Of a stretch of DNA of 64,000 nucleotides, positions 57,910 to 64,000 are shown in pieces. The notes beneath the pieces were generated by a model, which saw only the letters and a list, made by a program, of their open reading frames with translations, was not told the origin of the DNA and ran no database searches. Source of the DNA: Voacanga thouarsii (lineage: Eukaryota > Streptophyta > Magnoliopsida > Gentianales > Apocynaceae); NCBI GenBank assembly GCA_026120185.1, contig JANUWF010001281.1, positions 2,708,501-2,772,500 on the forward strand. The letters are read 5' to 3'. How positions within the stretch are numbered: position 1 is the first letter of the stretch; every line of letters starts with the position of its first letter. Made by a program: the position numbers and the translations under genes.

Positions 57910-58784
57910 GGTGGTAGAGTATTTACTTGTCTATACCTGCAAAATAAGAGATTAGAAAGAAAAATCGATCCTCACTGTACTTCCTTATGTGTTGGCTCTC
58001 AAGGTTGATCACTCCACCCTCGTGTTTACTCTCTTAGGCTCTTTTAATGATAAGCTCACCCTCTTGCCTTTTTCTCAACACTCAAGCTTTCTTGTTTGAT
58101 CCCAATTCTCCCCAATAGCTAAAGATTTAGTCCAGCTAAGTGAGTTACACAAATCAAGAGAATTTTCCAATTTGGGGGTCTTAGAAAAATTTCAACAAAC
58201 ACTTGTTGGGCACCTCAAACAATCAAGTTTTAGGTCAAGAATTCAAGAAAATGTGGATTCAATCAACTCAAGAACAAGCATTAAGTGTACAAGAAACAAA
58301 CAAGAATTATCAAAAACAAAGAGACAAGAACAACTAAAACTAGGATGATGAAGAACAAGATGGTCACTAGTGTGCAATAGAGAAATTGAGTTCAATGATC
58401 ATGGAATTCAATATTAGAGTGATATAACAAGTCATAAAAACCCAAGGAATAAAAATTAAGAATCAAAGTTCCTAACTATAGCTAAAAACATTCTCATAGA
58501 ACATTTATCAAACACCTTGGCTGCAACTCGTCACTCAAGAGTAATCAGAATTTTCAACCATATTTAAGCCATGTTTCACCACAAACACAAGATAAATTTA
58601 TTCCCAAGGATTACAATAACATAAAGGAGCAATTTCCCAACAGAAAAATCAAGAAATAACAAAAATTTCAAGGTCTTTTTTTGAGCAAGTTTTGAGTTAC
58701 GGGATTTTCTGGTTTGTCTCTTTTCTTCACTTTGTAGGGCTCCTTTCTTGTTTTCAAGCTTTGATGGGAATCAAGCTTTTCCTT
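57910..58784 (-). other. Leader of E
   Basis: AT-rich sequence between primer site and gag-like ORF. No gene is seen. It contains long runs of A-rich direct repeats (aaacaaac, caagaa) without clear structure. Confidence 0.5.
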
Positions 58785-58799
58785 GCTCTGATACCAAAC
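58785..58799 (-). other. Primer binding site of E (initiator-Met type)
   Basis: The minus strand reads TTTGGTATCAGAGCA a few bases inside the 5' LTR, a near perfect TGGTATCAGAGC. Confidence 0.88.
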
Positions 58800-58803
58800 T
58801 CTT

Positions 58804-59683
58804 TGATATGACTTTTTGTGGTGGCTTTTTCTTGGTGTTGTGGTGTTTTGGTGGCTATGTGTTCAGCTCAATCAAAGGGAACCAAAACAGGGACTTTTCT
58901 TGTGACAAAAGGAGAAAGTAACCTAACTATCTACACACCCTTCAAACCCTTGAAGAACAAAGCCTCAAAGACCCTCAAGATGAATAGAAAGTTCTACTAG
59001 ATTCTCACCCTAACATCCTTGAAGCAACAAAGGCAAGCAAGAACATGTAGAATAGAGAAAATAGGCACCCAAATATTGAATTTCAAACAAACCTTAGAAG
59101 AACAAAGCAACTAAGACCCATTCAAAGAAAACAACATTGGATTATCCAAAATATTTATAGACTCTTACAAAATGAGGATAACCCTTAAGTTTGGTCTTGA
59201 ACAAGGAGGCTTGGCCTCTCAAGATTCTCTCTCAATCTGATTTCAAAATGTTGTGTGTTATGTTTTGAAATGACTAAGGTTCTATTTATACTATCATAAC
59301 CCTAGCTAAGTAAACCCTGGTGTTCTATTATAGTTTTTGGGTCATAATAAGTCTTTACAAGTAATTAAAAATGAAGAAAGCCGGAGAAAAGCATTAAAAA
59401 GCGGGGTTGTTGGTAGGTGCCCAGAGTGCAGCCGGCGCCGGTTTGGGACATCACAGCCGGCGCCGGCTGTGTTTTGTCTTCAGCAGTTGAATTGCCCGAA
59501 CACATGCATTGTGGATAGAACGGAGCCGGCGCTGGTTTGGTTGCTTGGAGCCGGCACCGGCTGTCCTCTGGAGGCCTCCTTTTTTGTGTAGTTTTGTCCA
59601 TCTTCATCGCCGGTCCTTGTCTTTGCATGGTCACACCTCCCCCTCCTTTATCTTGAACTTCATGATGAAACGGAGTCTCATCA
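58804..59683 (-). repeat. 5' LTR of E
   Basis: It begins tgatatgactttttgtggtg and ends cggagtctcatca. It has four GC palindromic motifs at 59,431-59,441, 59,456-59,468, 59,523-59,534 and 59,549-59,562. The frames at 59,337-59,802 are LTR sequence fused to F's protease. Confidence 0.9.
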
Positions 59684-60858
59684 CCTTGGATAGTAAACGT
59701 ACCTTCCATCACCGTTGAATCAGCTCCAACCTCCTCCCAGTTAAGAGCAAAAACCTTTGCTTTCACCTGCGACTTCTGAGTTCTACTTTTAAAGGCTCCC
59801 ACAACATTGGCTCGATTAGCTCCCTCGATCTGAGCTGGGTTTCCTTGCCCGATTCGAAAAGTTTAGGGTAGGCATTTTGCAGATGATTCGGGTCTCCGCA
59901 ATAGTAGCATTCTGGACCAACAATTTTTCTCTACGTGGCCTTTTTTCCCATAGTGTCGGCATAATGGTAGCATTTCCATTCATGCTTGATTCCCTCAGTT
60001 CTGCCATTGCTAGATGGTAGGCCACTTATTGGGTTGCTGCCTCTGGAAAGGTCTCAGTGGTTGTCTTGGTGGCAAGAAAGGTCTTGGTACCTACTTGCTA
60101 CGATCCTCGTTCTCAGTCCGTGTCACTGCGTCCACGACCCCTAAATAAGTCGTTGGTGGAGAATGTATCAATGCCATTCTTAACTCTTGCCGTAATCCCT
60201 GGACAAATTGCCTTGTTCTTTTCTGCTTGGTATCCACCAGCCTTTTCCAATATTTCTATAACTGAGTAAAACATGCCGCATACTATGCCTCCGTCATGCC
60301 CCCTTGCTTCAAATTTTGGAATTCATCTTCCATTTTCTCCACTATCCACTGAGGGATATATTCAGCTCTGAATGCCTCCACGAAGTTGGCCCACATCCAG
60401 TCCTGATCAATCATTTCCCAATTATCTTGGACTTGTTGCCACTATGCCTGAGCTGGGCCCTTTAGTCTAAATGCAGCAAATTTCAGCATTTGCTTTTCAG
60501 TGCACTGAAACATAGCGAATATGTCCTCCATCTGTTCCACCCACTATTCCACTTTCTGATCTTGTTTGGCCTCTCCTAAGAAGATGTGAGGTTGAAATTT
60601 TAGAAACCTTTCCAATACTTCAGCTTCCCCTTTCGGATTCCTCTGCTCAGTCAGGGTTTGCAGAATCTCAGTCATTTTATGGAACGCTTACCCCATAGTT
60701 ACGCTGACAAATTCCTCCGATCCCATTTCTAGCTCCAGTTCATTCTCATTTCCCTAGTTTGGTGACATCATTTAAGTTGTATTGAACTCCGGTGTCACTG
60801 GCTCTACCTTAGGATCCCTTTTGCTGGATGTGGCTGCACGACACTTGGGTGCCATTCT
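59684..60858 (-). pseudogene. gag: F gag and protease start, broken
   Basis: The start is at about 60,855 (MAPKCRAATSSK), parallel to I's gag. Through several stops the minus strand encodes ERFLKFQPHIFLGEAKQDQK, WVEQMEDIFAMFQCTEKQML, AFRAEYIPQWIVEKMEDEFQ and TRQFVQGLRQELRMALIHSP. The knuckle CYYCGDPNHLQNAYPK has Tyr for its last Cys. The protease start (QVKAKVFALNWEEVGADSTV, FTIQG) ends at E. Confidence 0.82.
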
Positions 60859-61115
60859 AAACCATGCCCCAGATAATAAGTTTCTGCATCAAAGTTGAAA
60901 ACATTTAAATCTAGCATGTATTCACATTCAGGTTTAAGAAAAAAAAAATCAGATGCAAATTTTATATAAAGAATTGCATATTTTCAAAATTAGAGTACAC
61001 CCGTACTCTTATTTGCATAAATTTTGAAATAAAGCAATCAATGTAAATGGAATCCTAGCACAGGAGTTTATTGAAAGCTATAAATAAAATGTCCTAAGCA
61101 TAGCAGAACGCCTCT
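60859..61115 (-). other. Spacer between F gag and upstream ORF
   Basis: About 257 bp without coding evidence, in the same position as 32,237-32,514 in I. Confidence 0.5.
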
Positions 61116-61376
61116 CTAATCCTCATCAGAGTCTTCAAAGTCAGCATCATAAAACCATCCTCCTGAATGACTAGAAAAGTCTATCCCTGCCCCATTCATG
61201 AACCCATAGTCCATTGGCTCCTTCCCGGGTCTCCTAGAACTCTCCCCGGTTTCAACCTGGTTGGGTGGGGGGTATAAAAGAAGGTTAGGTGGAGATTCAT
61301 AGTCTATCTCCCCCAGATCATCAATATCAGCAGTCAAATCAATCACGGGGCTAGGTAGGAGTGGGACATATTCCAT
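61116..61376 (-). pseudogene. F remnant of the ORF upstream of gag
   Basis: An 86-codon frame on the minus strand has LLPSPVIDLTADIDDLGEID, PPNLLLYPPPNQVETGESSR and an aromatic-acidic end (GGWFYDADFEDSDED). Its place before gag equals the 262-aa ORF in I, and both end in a Trp/acidic tail. The front part is missing because the element is cut at about 61,405. Confidence 0.45.
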
Positions 61377-61405
61377 GTCAATTTCCTCATCTTCACTATT
61401 GGAGA

Positions 61406-64000
61406 TTTAATAGTATTGGACATTTAGGATTATGATTTGATATTGGGAATGGATTGGCTAGCAAAGCACGGGGCTAAGGTAGACTATAAGAATAAATCCA
61501 TCTAGTTCATTAGACCGGGTTGTGATGTGTTGGAATTCGATGGCAAGAGAGTAAAAGAATTGAAGTATTTGATATCGGGGGCTAAGGCCCAAAAATTGCT
61601 AAAGCAAGGATGTCAAGTGTACCTGGCTTACGTGATAAACAAGCCAAAGGACCAGTGCACTCTGGAGGGCACCGAGGTAGTGAAGGATTTTCCCGACATA
61701 TTCCCAGCGGAACTTACCTCTCTACCTCCCAGCCGAGAAGTTGAATTCACCATTGACCTAGTTCCGGGAGTAGAACCAGTATCTTGAACCTTGTACCGGA
61801 TGGCACCGGCAAAGCTGAAAGAGCTGAAGGAACAGTTAGAAGAGTTAGTAAGGCAAGGCTACATCAGACCTAGCATGTCGCCCTGGGGAGCACCTATGCT
61901 GTTTGTGAAGAAGAAGGACGGGACTCTGAGGCTATGTATCGACTATCGGGGTTGAACAACTTGATGGGCAAGAACAAGTATCCCCTACCGTTGATTGATG
62001 AGCTGTTCGGCCAGTTACAAAGATCCAGTTGCTACTCTAAATTGGACCTGAGGCAAAGATACTATCAAGTACGGATAAAAGAAGTGGATATCCTTAAGAC
62101 GGCCTTCAACACCAGATATGGGCATTATGAGTTCGTGGTAATGCCGTTCGGGGTGACCAATGCTTTAGCAATATTCATGGACTTGATGCATCAAGTGTTC
62201 CGACCCTATTTGGACAAGTTCATGGTGGTCTTCATCGAGGACATTCTAATTTATTCCAAGAGTCTGGAGGAGCATGCGCAAAATCTGAAGCTTGTGTTGG
62301 AAAAGCTGCAGGAGGACAAGCTGTTCGCCAAGTTTAGCAAGTGTGAGTTCTGGCTGGACAGTGTAGCATTTCTTGGCCATATGGTGACTAAGGAGGGAAT
62401 CAAGGTAGACCTAGCAAAGGCTGAAGCAGTGTCAGAGTGGAAGCAACTAGAGAATATCACCGAGATTCGAAGCTTCTTGGGATTGGCTGGTTACTATAGG
62501 AGGTCAATCAAAGGATTCTCGACGCTCGCATCACCTATGTCCCGACTGCTGAGAAAAGATGTTCCATTCGTTTGGAGTGAGAAATGTGAGAAAATTTTTC
62601 AAGAGCTGAAGCGAAGATTAATGACAGCACCGGTATTGAGTTTGCCAGAGGAAGATAAGCCTTACAAGCTGTATACTGATGCCTCAAAAGAAGGATTGAG
62701 AGCAGTATTGAAGTAAGACTAGAAAGTGATCGCTTATGCTTCTCAGAAGTTGAGACCTCATGAAGTCAACTACCCTATGCATGATCTGGAAATGGCAGCC
62801 ATTGTGTTCGCCCTAAAGAAATGGCGACACTACCTGTATGGAGCTGAATATGAAGTGTTCACCGTCCACAAGAGTCTGAAGTACATCTTCACTCAGAAGG
62901 ATCTAAATTCAAGGTAACGAAGATGGATGGAATTTTTGGAGAAGTACCGTTGTCTAATCAATTACCATTCTATGAAGGCCAACATTATAGCTGACGCCCT
63001 GAGCAAAAATATTAGTATGGCCAGACTAAGAGTGTAGGAGATTTAAGTGGTTCAGGAAGTGTTGGACAAAAGGGTGGAAGTGCAAGAGAAGAGAATCGTT
63101 GTTTGCAACCTAAAGTTGGTACCGGATCTAAGACAAGAAATCGTGGAAGCTCAACAAAGCAACGCAGAGTTTCAACTTTTCAAGGACAAAGAGCTTAAAC
63201 AGCTAGGCAGTGAATTCCAACAAGACGAGGCGGGAGTTTTACATTTCAGGGATCGATTGTGTGTACCCGGAGGGTATCAGTTATAGGATAAAATTTTGGA
63301 AGAGGCACACAAGAGCAAGTACGCCATTCATCCAGGGAAAGTTAAGATGTACCAGGATTTGAAGAGGGCCTATTGGTGGCCCGGACTGAAGCGAGGTGTG
63401 GTCAAGTATGTCTCGACCTCTCTCACCTGTCAGAAAGTCAAAGCAGAGCACACAAAGTCAGCGGGACTGTTGCAACTATTGCCAGTACCTGAGTGGAAGT
63501 GGGAGGAAGTGACCATGGATTTTGTTACTGGACTCTCTATGTTAAGGACCCAGAAGGATTCCATATGGGTAGTGGTGGACCGACTGCCTAAATTGGCTCA
63601 TTTCATACCGGTGAATATAAGAGACTCAATGGAAATGTTAGCTCAGACCTATATGCGAGATATAGTCCGACTGCATGGAGTACCTTCAAGTATCGTGTCT
63701 GATCGAGACCAAAGGTTTATGTCTCACTTTTGGGGTAAGTTTCAAGAATCGATGGGGTCGAGTCTGAAGTTCAGTACGACAGCGCATCCGTAAACCGATG
63801 GGCAGTCAGAAAGGGTTATACAGATATTTGAGGATATGCTGAGGGCCTATGTTCTGGATTTCAGGGATAAGTGGATCGAGTGTGTACCGTATACAGAACT
63901 GTCGTATAATAATAGCTACCAAGATTCAATTGGGATGGCACCGTATGAGGCTTTGTATAGACGCAAGTGTCCGGTACCACTATACTAGAGTTGGTCAGAA
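61406..64000 (+). pseudogene. pol: Chromovirus G pol, runs off the window
   Basis: The plus strand enters at the end of the protease (VLDI, stop, [20 protein letters not shown]) and continues through RT ([57 protein letters not shown]), RNase H ([25 protein letters not shown]) and integrase (EEAHKSKYAIHPGKVKMYQD, MDFVTGL, SDRDQRFMSHFWGKFQ, TDGQSERVIQIFEDML). The RT motif is FIEDILIYS, with Glu for the second Asp (62,231-62,242). The RNase H motif has VHKS for DHKS. Stops occur at about 61,785, 62,716, 62,917, 63,286 and 63,793. The chromodomain would lie beyond 64,000. Confidence 0.9.

Larger units (their letters stand above)
55019..59683 (-). mobile_element. Non-autonomous LTR element E with chimeric ORF
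   Basis: Complete: LTRs 55,019-55,848 and 58,804-59,683 (plus-strand edges tgatatgac and tctcatca), primer site at 58,785-58,799, polypurine tract at 55,849-55,862, target duplication CCTTG at 55,014-55,018 and 59,684-59,688. The interior is 2.96 kb and lacks a complete pol. LTRs are very similar apart from one deletion, so E is among the youngest elements here. Confidence 0.93.
53752..61405 (-). mobile_element. Chromovirus F fragment (Tekay-like), host for E
   Basis: The two parts 53,752-55,018 (RT and protease end) and 59,684-61,405 (protease start, gag, upstream ORF) are one element cut by E inside the protease. Both cuts carry ccttg. The pol is truncated on the left within RT, and no LTR or primer site is left on the right. 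Its closest relatives in the window are I and G. Confidence 0.85.

Noticed and set aside
58818..59000. 60-codon frame at the start of E's right LTR
   Set aside because: It is LTR sequence, with a near copy at the start of the left LTR (from 55,033).

Overview
This is a stretch of nuclear DNA from a flowering plant, probably a eudicot (inference). It is AT-rich and made almost entirely of LTR retrotransposons nested inside one another. I recognise no host protein gene, tRNA, rRNA or CRISPR array. The plant origin rests on the families present: Ty1/copia, Ty3/gypsy chromoviruses with a C-terminal chromodomain, and Athila-like elements primed by a tRNA-Asp-type site (TGGCACCGTTGCCGGGGA). Letters name the elements here.

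Region 1-7,749: an Athila-like LTR fragment (L), a copia LTR fragment, a possible SIRE-like LTR, a long LTR on the minus strand with a GA/GAA microsatellite (B), then the 3' LTR and RNase H end of a minus-strand copia element (K). K is the oldest scaffold. Its pol is split into three parts, at 6,919-7,749, 41,697-42,082 and 48,105-50,745.

Region 7,750-41,691: a chromovirus (H, plus strand, LTRs about 4.1 kb, target duplication AGCTT) sits in K's reverse transcriptase. Its 5' LTR is split by a complete non-autonomous Athila-like element (J, 7,803-16,709, duplication ATGAG) that carries gag and a second plant-transposon ORF but no pol. Its integrase is split by a second chromovirus (I, 24,423-33,693, minus strand, duplication GATTA). 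I's right end is not an LTR but a 295-bp palindrome made from its own LTR end. H's 3' LTR has lost about 0.7 kb and gained about 4.1 kb that copies a K/C junction found 5 kb away.

Region 41,692-50,745: the middle of K's RT, then a complete small Athila-like element (C, 42,083-48,104, minus strand, duplication GATAG/AATAG), then the rest of K's RT, integrase remnants, protease and gag. Region 50,746-53,751 is K's leader followed by AT-rich DNA without genes.

Region 53,752-64,000: a decayed minus-strand chromovirus (F) is interrupted in its protease by a complete non-autonomous element (E, 55,019-59,683, duplication CCTTG) with a chimeric ORF. F's 5' end abuts, head to head at about 61.4 kb, a plus-strand chromovirus pol (G) that runs off the window.

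The genes form no host pathway. Each gag-pol set served its own element's copying, and every pol seen here is broken by stops, frameshifts or catalytic substitutions. The features worth following are the palindromic end of I, the copied junction in H, the extra acidic ORF before gag in three chromovirus copies, the pol-less J, C and E elements with ORFs of their own, and GC-rich palindromic motifs repeated in several LTR families.
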